Notes under the pieces: generated by a model
Seen by the model: the letters and a program-made list of their open reading frames with translations, nothing else
Databases searched by the model: none
What the model was told of the DNA's origin: nothing
Shown: piece by piece, positions 8,886 to 18,443 of the stretch
Layout: every line of letters begins with the position of its first letter
Position numbering within the stretch: the stretch's first letter is position 1
Position numbers and translations under genes: made by a program
DNA from: Geothrix rubra
Lineage (GTDB): Bacteria > Acidobacteriota > Holophagae > Holophagales > Holophagaceae
Assembly: GCF_030268065.1 (NCBI RefSeq)
Contig: NZ_BSDD01000001.1
Coordinates: 248,001 to 312,000 of the forward strand
Length of the DNA stretch: 64,000 nt
Reading direction: 5' to 3'

Positions 8886-11027
8886 GTGCCCCTTCCGTTC
8901 GCCACCCAGCCCCGCGCCTCCCGTCGTCTGCTCGGCCACCAGGAGGCGGAGGATCTGCTGGCCCGCCGTCTCCCCTGGCTGCTGGGCGGGATGCTGCTCT
9001 GGGCCCTGGCCATCCTCCTGCGGCTGGTGTGGCTCCAGGTGGTGGAGCACGCCCGCTACCGGGCCCGGGCCGAGCAGCAGCACACCACCGTGGTGCCCAT
9101 CCCCCCCATCCGGGGCGAGCTTCGGGACCGGCGGGGCGAGCCCCTGGCCATCTCAATCAAGGTGGAGAGCCTCTTCGCGGATCCCCGCGTGTTCTACCCG
9201 GACTACAAGGCCGGCAAGGGGGAGGAGCGGGCCTGGGGCGAACCCGACCGGAAGGCGGCGGCCCGGGTGGCCGCGAAGCTGGCGCCGATCCTCGAGCAGC
9301 CCCGGTCCGCCTTGCTGGAGAAGCTGCTCCGGAAGAAGTCCTTCGTCTACCTCGAGCGCCACCTCGCGCCTGCCAAGAGCGATGCCATCCGGGCCATGGC
9401 CCTCGACGGCGTCGAGTTCCAGCCCGAGAGCCGGCGCTACTACCCGAGGGGCAGCCTGGCGGCGCAGGTGCTCGGCTTCACCAATATCGACGGCGTGGGC
9501 CAGCTGGGCATCGAGCAGACCTACGACAAGCAGCTGGCGGGCCTGAAGGGCGAGCTCATCGCCCCCCGGGATGCCCACGGGAAACTGCTCATCCTCCAGG
9601 AGAACTACAGCCAGGTCCCCGTGAACGGGGCCTCGCTGCAGCTCAGCATCGACGCCACCATCCAGCACATCGTCGAGGATGCCCTGGAGGAGGGGGTGCG
9701 CATGGCCCACCCCAAGACGGCCTACGCGGTGGTGGTGGATCCCCAGACCGGGGAGATCCTCGCGATCGCCGGCACGCCGACCTTCGACCCGAACCACATC
9801 CTGCCCAGGAAGTTCATGAACCGGCCCGAGTCGGACCTCTCGCCCGCCGAGAAGGAGGAGCTCCGCCGGGAACTGGACCGCCAGAAGGAGGCTCGCAAGG
9901 TGCATCCGGTGGAGGACGCCTACGAACCCGGGTCCACCATGAAGATTTTCACCCTGGCGGCGGCCCTGGAGGAGCGGAAGGTCCACCTGGGGGAGCGCAT
10001 CGACTGCATGGGCGGACGCTGGAAATACAATCCCAAGATCCCGCCCATCACCGATACCCACCGCCACGGACTCCTCACCTTCGAGGAGATCCTCTGGCAG
10101 AGCTCCAACATCGGTGCCGCCAAGATCGGCACGCGGCTGGATCCCGCCGTCCACTACCAGTTCCTCCGCAAGTTCGGCTTCGGGGATCCCACCGGACTGA
10201 ACTTCCCCGGGGAGAGCGCCGGGCGGCTCCTGGCGCCGGACCGCTGGACCCTGCCCACCCAGTACACGATGTCCTACGGGTACGGGCTCAGCGTCACGCC
10301 GCTCCAGATCCTCATGGCCGGCTGCGCCCTGGCCAACGGCGGCAAGCTCATGCAGCCCATCCTGGTGGAGAAGATCTACAACGACCGCGGCCTGCTCCTG
10401 AAGGAGTTCAAGCCCACGGTGCGCGCCCAGGTGATCAGCGAGGAAACCGCCAACATGATGAAGGAGGCCCTCAAGGGGGTCATCACCCAGGGCACCGGCA
10501 AGCTGGCCAAGCTGGACAACGGCGTCGAGGCCTTCGGCAAGACCGGCACCAGCCGCAAGCTCATCGACGGGAAGTACGACCTGAGACGGCACTACGCCTC
10601 CTTCATGGGCTTCTTCCCGGCGGACAAGCCCCAGTACGGCGTGCTGGTCATGCTGGACGATCCGGCCGGGGACACCACGGGCGGGGATGTGGCGGCGCCC
10701 CTCTTCAGGCGCATCGGCAACGAGATCATGCGCTACCGGGAGACGACGCCGGATCCGGACCGCGAGGCCGACCTCAAGCTCTCCCTCCGGGATTGGCCCA
10801 GCAGCGAGACGGACGAGGCCTCGGTCCACGTGGAGCGGGGCAAGGTGCCGGACCTCACCGGCCTCAGCCTCAAGGCGGCCATCCAGCGCGTGGTGCTGGT
10901 GGGCGGGGTGCCGAAGGTGGATGCCTCGCCGGGCGCGGCGGTCGTGCGGGTGGTGGGCCAGAGCCCCGATCCCGGCACACCGCTCCAGCCGGGTGGCGTG
11001 GTGACGATCAAGGCGGGGAACCCATGA
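8886..11027 (+). CDS. ftsI: Septal peptidoglycan transpeptidase (class B PBP) with PASTA domain
   Basis: A 713-residue penicillin-binding protein. It has one N-terminal membrane helix (about 30-50), a PBP dimerisation domain, and a transpeptidase domain with Ser350 in GSTMK, the SSN motif at 406-408, and Lys552 in KTGTS. The C-terminal 65 residues (VPDLTGLSLKAAIQRV onward) form one PASTA domain, which is often absent from proteobacterial FtsI but common in other phyla. The start is GTG. The stop overlaps the murE ATG (ATGA). It crosslinks peptidoglycan at the division site. Confidence 0.95.
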   Translation: MPLPFATQPRASRRLLGHQEAEDLLARRLPWLLGGMLLWALAILLRLVWLQVVEHARYRARAEQQHTTVVPIPPIRGELRDRRGEPLAISIKVESLFADPRVFYPDYKAGKGEERAWGEPDRKAAARVAAKLAPILEQPRSALLEKLLRKKSFVYLERHLAPAKSDAIRAMALDGVEFQPESRRYYPRGSLAAQVLGFTNIDGVGQLGIEQTYDKQLAGLKGELIAPRDAHGKLLILQENYSQVPVNGASLQLSIDATIQHIVEDALEEGVRMAHPKTAYAVVVDPQTGEILAIAGTPTFDPNHILPRKFMNRPESDLSPAEKEELRRELDRQKEARKVHPVEDAYEPGSTMKIFTLAAALEERKVHLGERIDCMGGRWKYNPKIPPITDTHRHGLLTFEEILWQSSNIGAAKIGTRLDPAVHYQFLRKFGFGDPTGLNFPGESAGRLLAPDRWTLPTQYTMSYGYGLSVTPLQILMAGCALANGGKLMQPILVEKIYNDRGLLLKEFKPTVRAQVISEETANMMKEALKGVITQGTGKLAKLDNGVEAFGKTGTSRKLIDGKYDLRRHYASFMGFFPADKPQYGVLVMLDDPAGDTTGGDVAAPLFRRIGNEIMRYRETTPDPDREADLKLSLRDWPSSETDEASVHVERGKVPDLTGLSLKAAIQRVVLVGGVPKVDASPGAAVVRVVGQSPDPGTPLQPGGVVTIKAGNP

Positions 11028-12481
11028 AGCTGGACGTGCTCATCGAGGGACTGGCCACGCGTCACGCGGGGCCGGAGGTCGAGGTGGCGGACCTGACTTC
11101 CGACAGCCGGGAGGTCCAGCCGGGCTGGGCCTTCCTGGCCCTGAAGGGCGGCAACCTCGACGGTGGGGCCTTCGTGCCCCAGGCCCTCGCCCGGGGCGCG
11201 GTGGCCGTGATCTCCGAAGCGGCCGTCCCCCTCCCGGAGGGTGTGGCGGGCTGCACCTTCCAGGGCGACCCCCGGCTGCGGATGGCGGATCTGGCCCGCC
11301 GCCTGCACCGGGAACCGGACGAGAAGCTGGCGCTCATCGGCGTGACGGGCACCAACGGCAAGACCACCACCACCACCCTGGTGCGCCAGCTCCTCCGGGG
11401 CGCGGGCACCGGCTGCGGGCTCGTGGGCACGGTGCTGAACGCCGCGGGGGACCGCGAGGAGGAGGCCGTCCGGACCACCCCGGAGAGCCCGGCCTTCTAC
11501 CGCTGGCTGCGGCGCTCCGTGGTCGCGGGCGACCGGGCCTCCGCCGTGGAGGTGAGCAGCCACGGCCTCTGCCTGGGGCGGGTGCATGGCGCCCGGTTCG
11601 CGGTGGGGGTCTTCACGAACCTCACCCAGGATCACCTGGACTACCACGGCACCATGGAGGCCTATTTCGAGGCGAAGCGGCGGCTCCAGGCCCAGAGCGA
11701 GCGGTTCCTGGTGAACGCCGACGATCCGTGGGGCCGGCGCCTGCTGGAGGCGGGTCCCTTCGCGAGCTATGCCGTGGAGCGGCCGGCGGACTACCGGGCC
11801 GAAGCCGTCGAACTGGGCCCCACGGGCACCCGGTTCACGCTGCGGGGTGCCGGGAGTGCCCGGGTCGTCCACAGCCCGCTCCTGGGCCGCTTCAACGTCT
11901 ACAACCTGCTGGCCGCCCTCGCCGCCTGCGCCGAGGCGGGCTTCGACCTGGACGCCCTCGTGGCTGCCGTGCCGTGCGTGACGGGGGCGCCCGGACGCCT
12001 GGAGCGGGTGGACTGCGGCCAGCCCTTCGGCGTGATGGTGGACTACGCCCACACCCCCGACGCCCTGGAGAAGCTGCTGGCCGAGGGCCGGCGCCTCCTG
12101 CCGCCCGGCGGGCGCCTGCACGTACTCTTCGGCTGCGGGGGGGACCGAGACCGCACCAAGCGACCCCTCATGGCCGCGGCCGTGGCGGCGGGCGCCGATG
12201 TGCTCTGGCACACCAGCGACAACCCGCGCACGGAGGATCCCGAACGCATCCTCGACGATGCCGCGCCGGGCATCCCGGAGGCCCTGCGCCGGGATGCGTC
12301 CCGCTACCACCGTCTGGCCGACCGCCGGGAATCCGTGCAGCGGGCGTTGGCCGATTGCCGGCCGGGGGACCTGCTGCTGCTCGCAGGGAAGGGCCACGAG
12401 CCCTACCAAGAGATCCATGGCGTGAAGCATCCCTACAGCGACCGCAGCGCCGTCGAGGCGCTCCTGGGGGGCCGGCCGTGA
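11024..12481 (+). CDS. murE: UDP-MurNAc-L-Ala-D-Glu:meso-diaminopimelate ligase
   Basis: A 485-residue cytosolic Mur ligase that adds the third stem-peptide residue. The ATP loop GTNGKTTTTT spans 109-118. The motif DNPR at 399-402 is the one associated with meso-diaminopimelate rather than lysine, so the organism probably has a Gram-negative-type stem peptide. The C-terminal GKGHEPYQ is also typical. The start overlaps the ftsI stop; the stop overlaps the murF GTG. Confidence 0.96.
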   Translation: MKLDVLIEGLATRHAGPEVEVADLTSDSREVQPGWAFLALKGGNLDGGAFVPQALARGAVAVISEAAVPLPEGVAGCTFQGDPRLRMADLARRLHREPDEKLALIGVTGTNGKTTTTTLVRQLLRGAGTGCGLVGTVLNAAGDREEEAVRTTPESPAFYRWLRRSVVAGDRASAVEVSSHGLCLGRVHGARFAVGVFTNLTQDHLDYHGTMEAYFEAKRRLQAQSERFLVNADDPWGRRLLEAGPFASYAVERPADYRAEAVELGPTGTRFTLRGAGSARVVHSPLLGRFNVYNLLAALAACAEAGFDLDALVAAVPCVTGAPGRLERVDCGQPFGVMVDYAHTPDALEKLLAEGRRLLPPGGRLHVLFGCGGDRDRTKRPLMAAAVAAGADVLWHTSDNPRTEDPERILDDAAPGIPEALRRDASRYHRLADRRESVQRALADCRPGDLLLLAGKGHEPYQEIHGVKHPYSDRSAVEALLGGRP

Positions 12482-13839
12482 GCGGCCTCTGGTCTCTCTC
12501 CGAGGCCTCCGCGCAGGTGGGTGGCGAGATCCTGGGGGACGGTTCCGTCGTCCCCGGCTCCCTCTGCATCGACACCCGCACCCTCCAGCCCGGCGCCTGC
12601 TTCGTGGCCCTGCGCGCGGAGCGGGACGGCCATGCCTTCTGCGCCCAGGCGGCCGGGAAGGGCGCCGCGGCCCTGCTGGTGGACGATCCCCAGGACCTCG
12701 ACCTTCCCCAGCTGGTGGTGCCGGATACGCTGGTGGCCCTGCAGCGCTGGGGCCAGGCGCGCCTGGCGACCGTGCGGCCCCGGGCCGTCTTCGGGGTCAC
12801 CGGCAGCGTGGGCAAGACCAGCACCAAGGAATTGCTGGCCGCCGCCACGGGCGGGTGGAGGACCCCGGGCAACCGGAACAACACCCTGGGCCTGCCGGAG
12901 GCGCTGGCCTCGCTTCCGCAGGGGCTCGGCGCGGCGGTGCTGGAGATGGGGATGAGCACCCCGGGCGAGATCCGGCGGCTGACCGAGATCGCGCCCCTGG
13001 ATTTCGGGGTGGTCACGGTCATCGGCACCGCCCACCTGGAGAACTTCCCGACCGGACAGCAGGGCATCGCCGAAGCCAAGGGCGAGCTGGTGGCGGGCCT
13101 GCGTCCGGGTGGCGCCTGGGCCTACCATGCCTCCGACCCGTGGTGCCGCTGGGTGACCGAGCAGCCCTGGGCCCGGCACGCGGAGGCCCTGCCGGTGGGC
13201 GAGGGCGAGGCCTACGGCTGGGAGGACGCCGAGTCCCTGGGCGCCGCCGGCGAGCGCTTCCGGCTCCGCACGCCGCGGGGGACGGTGCCCGTCCACCTGA
13301 AGCTGCGGGGCCAGCACCAGGTCCGGAATGCGGCCCTGGCCGGGGCCATCGCCGTGCGGGCCGGCTACCGTCCCGAGGCCGTGGCGCTGGGCCTGGGGGC
13401 GGTGGAGCCCGAGGAGGGTCGGGGGCGGCTCCACGGTCTGGCCGGCGGGGGCTGGCTGCTCGACGAGGCCTACAATGCCAGTTCGGACTCCATCCTGGCC
13501 TGCGCGGAGGCCCTCCTCGAGCTTCGGGGCGGGGAGGCGGTGGCCGTACTGGGCTCCATGCGCGAACTGGGCCCCGGGGCTGCCCGCATCCACCAGGAGA
13601 CGGGCCGGGCCCTGCGCCGGCTGGGCCTCTCTGGCCTGTGGGCCTTCGGCGATTTCGCCCGGGACTACGCGGAGGGCTTTGGGGCGGGGGCCCTGGCCTT
13701 CCCGGATTTCGAGTCCCTGCGGGACGAGGGGACGGGTCTCTCCGCGATTCCCCCCGGAGCCCGTATCCTGGTGAAGGGCAGCCGCTACTGGCGCGCCGAA
13801 CGCGCCGTGGCGTGGCTCCTCGAACACCGATCCTCCTGA
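12478..13839 (+). CDS. murF: UDP-MurNAc-tripeptide:D-Ala-D-Ala ligase
   Basis: A 453-residue Mur ligase that adds D-Ala-D-Ala to make the UDP-MurNAc-pentapeptide. The ATP loop is GSVGKTST with Lys113; NRNNTLGLP and EMGMSTPGEI follow, as in MurF. I chose the GTG at 12478 because it overlaps the murE stop by four bases (GTGA) and gives the conserved N-terminus LSEASAQVGGEI; the frame is open well upstream inside murE. It precedes mraY by 27 bases. Confidence 0.95.
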   Translation: MSGLWSLSEASAQVGGEILGDGSVVPGSLCIDTRTLQPGACFVALRAERDGHAFCAQAAGKGAAALLVDDPQDLDLPQLVVPDTLVALQRWGQARLATVRPRAVFGVTGSVGKTSTKELLAAATGGWRTPGNRNNTLGLPEALASLPQGLGAAVLEMGMSTPGEIRRLTEIAPLDFGVVTVIGTAHLENFPTGQQGIAEAKGELVAGLRPGGAWAYHASDPWCRWVTEQPWARHAEALPVGEGEAYGWEDAESLGAAGERFRLRTPRGTVPVHLKLRGQHQVRNAALAGAIAVRAGYRPEAVALGLGAVEPEEGRGRLHGLAGGGWLLDEAYNASSDSILACAEALLELRGGEAVAVLGSMRELGPGAARIHQETGRALRRLGLSGLWAFGDFARDYAEGFGAGALAFPDFESLRDEGTGLSAIPPGARILVKGSRYWRAERAVAWLLEHRSS

Positions 13840-13866
13840 ACCCCGACTCCCGACCCCGGAATCCCC

Positions 13867-14955
13867 ATGCTCCCCTGGCTCCTCTATCCCTTCCGCGACA
13901 TGGTTCCGGGATTCTCGGTCTTCCGCTACATCACCTTCCGGGTGGCCATGGCGGCCGCCACGGCCATGGTGCTGAGCCTGCTGCTGGGGCCCTTCGTCAT
14001 CCGCACCCTGACCGCCCTCAAGATGGGGCAGCACATCCGGGACGTGGGACCCGAACATCACCGGAGCAAGGCGGGGACGCCCACCATGGGCGGCATCCTC
14101 ATCGTGCTGGTCATCACCGTGTCCACCCTGCTCTGGTGCGAGCTCAGCAGCGGCGCCATCTGGGTGGTGCTGCTCTCCCTGATCGGCTTCGGGCTGGTGG
14201 GGGCCTTCGACGACGCCCAGAAGCTGCTCAAGAAGCAGAACCTGGGCCTCACGAGCTGGCAGAAGATGCTGCTGCTCACGGCCATCTCGCTCCTCGTGGC
14301 CGGCCTGATCCTCCACTTCGGCCTGCGGGGCGCCTCCACCAGCAAACTCTCCGTCCCCTTCTTCAAGAACTTCAAGCCTGACGTGGGGATCTTCCTCATC
14401 CCCTGGATCTGGCTCGTGATGGTGGGCACCAGCAACGCGGTGAACCTCACGGACGGACTGGACGGGCTGGCCGCGGGCGGCACCCTCATCGTGGCCTTCA
14501 CCTTCGCGATCCTCTCCTATGCCGTGGGCCACGCGAAGATCGCCGCCTACCTGGCCGTGCCCCACGTGCCGGGCGGCGCGGAACTCTCCGTGTTCATGGG
14601 CGCCATGGCCGGGGCCTGCCTGGGCTTCCTCTGGTTCAACGCCCATCCGGCCGAGGTCTTCATGGGGGACACGGGCTCCCTCGGCCTGGGCGGGGCCCTG
14701 GGTACCGTGGCCGTGGTCATCAAGCAGGAGCTCCTGCTGGTGATCGCCGGCGGCCTGTTCGTGCTGGAGGCCGTGAGCGTCATCCTGCAGGTGGGCAGCT
14801 ACCGGCTCCGGGGCGGCAAGCGCATCTTCCGCATGGCTCCCTTCCACCACCACATGGAGCTGGGCGGCCTGCAGGAGACCAAGGTCGTCATCCGGCTCTG
14901 GATCACGGCCATCGTCTGCTCGATCCTCGCCCTCAGCTCCCTGAAGCTGCGGTAG
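13867..14955 (+). CDS. mraY: Phospho-MurNAc-pentapeptide transferase
   Basis: A 362-residue polytopic membrane enzyme (about ten helices) that transfers phospho-MurNAc-pentapeptide to undecaprenyl phosphate, forming lipid I. Diagnostic motifs are FDDAQKLLKKQN, NLTDGLDGLA, FMGDTGSLGLG and PFHHHMELGG. It is the last gene of the mraZ cluster here: the usual followers murD, ftsW, murG and murC are not next to it, and a strong hairpin follows 75 bases later. Confidence 0.97.
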   Translation: MLPWLLYPFRDMVPGFSVFRYITFRVAMAAATAMVLSLLLGPFVIRTLTALKMGQHIRDVGPEHHRSKAGTPTMGGILIVLVITVSTLLWCELSSGAIWVVLLSLIGFGLVGAFDDAQKLLKKQNLGLTSWQKMLLLTAISLLVAGLILHFGLRGASTSKLSVPFFKNFKPDVGIFLIPWIWLVMVGTSNAVNLTDGLDGLAAGGTLIVAFTFAILSYAVGHAKIAAYLAVPHVPGGAELSVFMGAMAGACLGFLWFNAHPAEVFMGDTGSLGLGGALGTVAVVIKQELLLVIAGGLFVLEAVSVILQVGSYRLRGGKRIFRMAPFHHHMELGGLQETKVVIRLWITAIVCSILALSSLKLR

Positions 14956-15029
14956 GAGCCCAGGGGACGGCCCCCGGGGAGGCATTGCCCAGCGAGCCTG
15001 CGTCCTTCCCGGATCCCGGCGTACAAGGC

Positions 15030-15057
15030 GGGGGCCCCGGCCGGAGCCGGGGCCCCT
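15030..15057. terminator. Bidirectional hairpin between mraY and the convergent lipoprotein gene
   Basis: An 11-bp perfect stem (15031-15041 with 15046-15056) closes a CGGA tetraloop, with a possible outer G-T pair. It lies between two converging genes. No U-tract follows on either strand, so it may act mainly as an RNA-end stabiliser or a factor-aided terminator. Confidence 0.6.
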
Positions 15058-15070
15058 GGAACAGCCCCCG

Positions 15071-18000
15071 CTACTGGTTCGCGGGCGCCACGACCTGGTA
15101 GACCGAGTAGGGCGTGGAGACCATGAGATCCCCGTCGGCGTTGGCGCTGAGTCCCTGAGGCACGAAGACCACGGCGCCAAGGAAGCTCTTGCTGGCGTCG
15201 GTGCCACCACCATTGTCGGGGTTAAGGTAGCCGGGCTTCTGGCCCATCAGATTCTGGGCGGTGGTGCTCGTCGCATACCCGAGGAGGGTGCTGACGTCGC
15301 CAGTGGTTGCGTTGATGGCCCGAATGCCGTTCTGGCCGTTGGACTGGCTGTTCGTGTAGTTGGTCACGTAGACGTAGGTGCCGGCCGTGGTGATCCCGAG
15401 CGGCGACACGAACTGCGCGGTGGTCCTCGCACCGTCCGTCCACCCGGCGGTGCCGGTACCCACGGCGAAGAGCAGGGTGCCGGTGGCATCGAACTTCTTG
15501 ACCTGGCTCGCACCGGTCACGGACACCCACACGGAACCATCCGGGGCGAACGCCACGCCCGTGGGATTGGCGCCCGTGGCGGCCACGAAGTCAGTGCTGG
15601 CGCCGGTGACGGCATCAATCTTGAATACCTTCAGGGCGGTGGCATCCGTGGCATAGACAGAGCCGGTGGCGGAATCCACGGCCAGGCCCGCGTGGTTGGG
15701 CGCGGCAGGATAGGTTCCGCCGGTCACGGCGAAGGTGGCCTCGGTGAAGGAACCATCGGGATTCGGGGTGAACTTGCGCAGCTTCTTGGTGGTGCCCGTG
15801 TCCGCCACGAAGAGGGCCACGAGGGCCTGGGTGGCGGGGTCCACCTGGACCGCGACGCCCTTGGGCGTGGAGAACGCGATGTTGGTGGAACTGGCATCCT
15901 TGAGGGTGGTCACGGTGCCGTCTGCAGAGATGATGCGCACCAGGTTGTTGCCCGTATCGGCGGCGAAGGTCCGGCTGCCGTCAGGGAGAGTGGCGAGGTT
16001 GGCGCCATAGGCCGTGCCGAAGTTGAACCGGGCCCGGGCACCCGCATCATCGATGGCGGTCCCGACGATCCTTGGGCCGCCGGCATACGCATAGCCCGCG
16101 GGCTTGCTGGGGTCATCCAGGGTCCAGGTCAGCTGGCCGGTGGCGGGGGATGTCACCGTGATCTCGCGGATCGACTGGACCGTGTAGGTGCTGCCTGTGG
16201 CGTCAGCCACGTAGAGCTTGGTCCCGGCGGTGCCATCGCCCTTGGCGGCCACGTAGTACGGACGCGCCAGGCTGGCGGTCGTGGAGGTCGGGAAGGTGCT
16301 GGTGCCGTCCCAGGTGGTGGCGGAGGGGGCGTAGCCCTCCGTGGCGGTGCCGGTCTTTCCGGCGATGGTGATGAGGGCGCCGGCGAGGGGTCCGCCCACC
16401 GGCACCATGCGGATGGCCATGTTGAAGGAATCGGCGATGTAGACGTTGCCGGAATCATCAACACTGACGCCGCTGGGGCCGTTCAGCAGGCCGCTGGTGG
16501 CCACGGCGTTGTCCGCATAGCCCTGGGCGCCGGTTCCCGCGAAGAGGCTCACCACGGGGCTGGCACCGGAGACGTCGATCTTCATGATCTTGTTGACGCC
16601 GGTGGTGCTGCACGCCACGTAGAGGAGCCTGCGCCCCCCGTTGAAGTCCTTGGCCATGGCCGTGGCGGCCACCACGCCGCTGCTCGTAAGGCTGGCGACG
16701 AGCACGGGAGCCGGGGTGGCCGAAGTGAGGTCCATGGTGTAGAGACTGCCGGACCCGGTGGCGAAATCCACGAAGTACATCTTGCGGCTGGCGTCGATGA
16801 CGAAGGCGTTGGTGTTGAGGGTGAATCCGGCCACCAGGCTGGGGGTGTAGGTGCCGTCGGCATTGGGGCTGAGCTTCAGGAGCCGCTTGGTGGTGTAACT
16901 CTCGCCACCGACGTAGATGTCTCCGGTAACCGGATCCGTGGCCGTGTTGCGGGGTTGGAGGAGGCTGCTGGTATCGGAGTTGGTGCCCGTCGCGCCGGCC
17001 ACCCCGGGCTTGCCCGCGAGGGTGGTGACCTTGCGATCGGGGGTGATGCGGCGGATCAGGTTGTTCGTGTAGTCCGCCACGATCATGGTGCCGTCATTGG
17101 CCTTCTCCTCCCAGGTGATGGCGTTGGGGCGATAGAAGCGTGCCGTCGAGAACCCGGTGACCGGATCCGCGCCGCCATCCACATTCCCGGTGCCGGAGCT
17201 GAAGGAGCCGGCCACGTGATGCAGGCCCTTGGCTGCGACCTTGATCGTGCGGGTGTCCCCGCCGAGGGTGTTGGAGCCGGCCAGCGTGTAGGCCTGGCGG
17301 CGGACGGGGCTCACCGTGGCGCTGGTGGTGCCGAGCACGTTGCCGCCGTTCAAGGTGAGGGCATCGGCCATGCCCGTGTAGGCCCAGCTCAGGGTGGAGG
17401 TTCCACCGAAGAGGACCGGGCTGGGGGCGGCGGAGAAGGACGTGAGGGTCACGGGGGCCGTGCCGACGGTGAGGCCCACGGTCCGGGTGACAGGTGTTCC
17501 GCCGGACGCCGGGGTGGCGGTCAGGGTGTAGGTCGTGGTGACGGCCGGACTGACGTTCTTCGTGCCGGCCAGGGAGAAGGGCCCCGTTCCGAGGCTGGCA
17601 TCCGCCGGCGAGGCGGAGATGCTCACGGCAGTGAACACCCCGGCCGCCTGGCTGGCATCCCAGGCGAGGCTGGCGCTTCCGCCCAGGTTGATGGCGGCAG
17701 GTGCCAGGGTGAAGCTCAGGGGCGTGGCGGCCACGGTGATCTTGAGGTCGCGGGTGGTGTTGCCGACGGTGTTGGTGGCCTTCACCGTGAAGGTGGCCTG
17801 GGCCGCCGCGACCTGGGGCGTTCCGCTGACGATGCCGGTGGCGGCATCCAGCGAGAGCCCGGCGGGCAGGGCCGGCGACACGCTGTAGGTGATGCTGGGG
17901 CTGCCGGACACGCTCGGGGTGTTGGCGGGGATCGCCACATCCACGTAGTAGGTCGCGTCCTCGTTGGCGTAGGTGAGGCCGGAGGGCGCCGTGAGGACGG

Positions 18001-18400
18001 TCACGGAGACGGTGGCGCTGGCCTTCTGGCCGTCGCCGCTGGTCACCGTCAGGGTGTAGGTGGTCGAAGCGGTGATGTTCGTGATCTGGAACGGCACGTT
18101 GCTGGTGACCGGGATGTTGCCGGGGGTGACCACCGCGCTCCCGTCCTTCATGCCGAAGTTGGCGAGGCACCAGACGCTGCCGCCGGTTCCGACCTCGACG
18201 CTCTTCAATCGCTTCGTGGGGTCCGTGGGGAAGCTCTTGGCCAGGGCGACCTGGAAGGAGGAGATGGCCGGGGCGGGATTCTCGTAGCCCTTGGGGTTCG
18301 AGGCGCAACCGGTCTGCACGACGGCGAGCCCCGTGACCAGTCCGAGGGTCAGGCAGGCCGTCGCCCAGAGGGCGGTCCGGCGGTTGGAAGGGGTCTGCAT
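15071..18400 (-). CDS. Large lipoprotein with Ig-like and NHL beta-propeller repeats
   Basis: A 1109-residue exported lipoprotein. The signal peptide ends at Cys32 (VVQTGCASN). Residues about 45-400 form several Ig-like/putative-Ig domains (TYTLTVTSGDGQKASATVSV; PALPAGLSLDAATGIVSGTP). The rest, about 410-1109, carries many NHL-type repeats of the form VDDSGNVYIADSFNMAIRMV and FAADTGNNLVRIISADG, which would build one or two beta-propellers. The ATG at 18400 has a perfect AGGAGA; an ATG 13 codons upstream lacks one. It follows the TonB-dependent receptor by 43 bases and is probably co-transcribed. A surface partner or substrate-binding role for the receptor is an inference. Confidence 0.85.
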   Translation of the reverse strand: MQTPSNRRTALWATACLTLGLVTGLAVVQTGCASNPKGYENPAPAISSFQVALAKSFPTDPTKRLKSVEVGTGGSVWCLANFGMKDGSAVVTPGNIPVTSNVPFQITNITASTTYTLTVTSGDGQKASATVSVTVLTAPSGLTYANEDATYYVDVAIPANTPSVSGSPSITYSVSPALPAGLSLDAATGIVSGTPQVAAAQATFTVKATNTVGNTTRDLKITVAATPLSFTLAPAAINLGGSASLAWDASQAAGVFTAVSISASPADASLGTGPFSLAGTKNVSPAVTTTYTLTATPASGGTPVTRTVGLTVGTAPVTLTSFSAAPSPVLFGGTSTLSWAYTGMADALTLNGGNVLGTTSATVSPVRRQAYTLAGSNTLGGDTRTIKVAAKGLHHVAGSFSSGTGNVDGGADPVTGFSTARFYRPNAITWEEKANDGTMIVADYTNNLIRRITPDRKVTTLAGKPGVAGATGTNSDTSSLLQPRNTATDPVTGDIYVGGESYTTKRLLKLSPNADGTYTPSLVAGFTLNTNAFVIDASRKMYFVDFATGSGSLYTMDLTSATPAPVLVASLTSSGVVAATAMAKDFNGGRRLLYVACSTTGVNKIMKIDVSGASPVVSLFAGTGAQGYADNAVATSGLLNGPSGVSVDDSGNVYIADSFNMAIRMVPVGGPLAGALITIAGKTGTATEGYAPSATTWDGTSTFPTSTTASLARPYYVAAKGDGTAGTKLYVADATGSTYTVQSIREITVTSPATGQLTWTLDDPSKPAGYAYAGGPRIVGTAIDDAGARARFNFGTAYGANLATLPDGSRTFAADTGNNLVRIISADGTVTTLKDASSTNIAFSTPKGVAVQVDPATQALVALFVADTGTTKKLRKFTPNPDGSFTEATFAVTGGTYPAAPNHAGLAVDSATGSVYATDATALKVFKIDAVTGASTDFVAATGANPTGVAFAPDGSVWVSVTGASQVKKFDATGTLLFAVGTGTAGWTDGARTTAQFVSPLGITTAGTYVYVTNYTNSQSNGQNGIRAINATTGDVSTLLGYATSTTAQNLMGQKPGYLNPDNGGGTDASKSFLGAVVFVPQGLSANADGDLMVSTPYSVYQVVAPANQ

Positions 18401-18443
18401 GGGATCTCCTGATGGATCGTGTGCGAGGGGATGGGTCATCGAA

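Noticed and set aside
12433-15213. A 926-codon leftward frame opposite murF and mraY
   Set aside because: Shadow of two essential, fully conserved genes.
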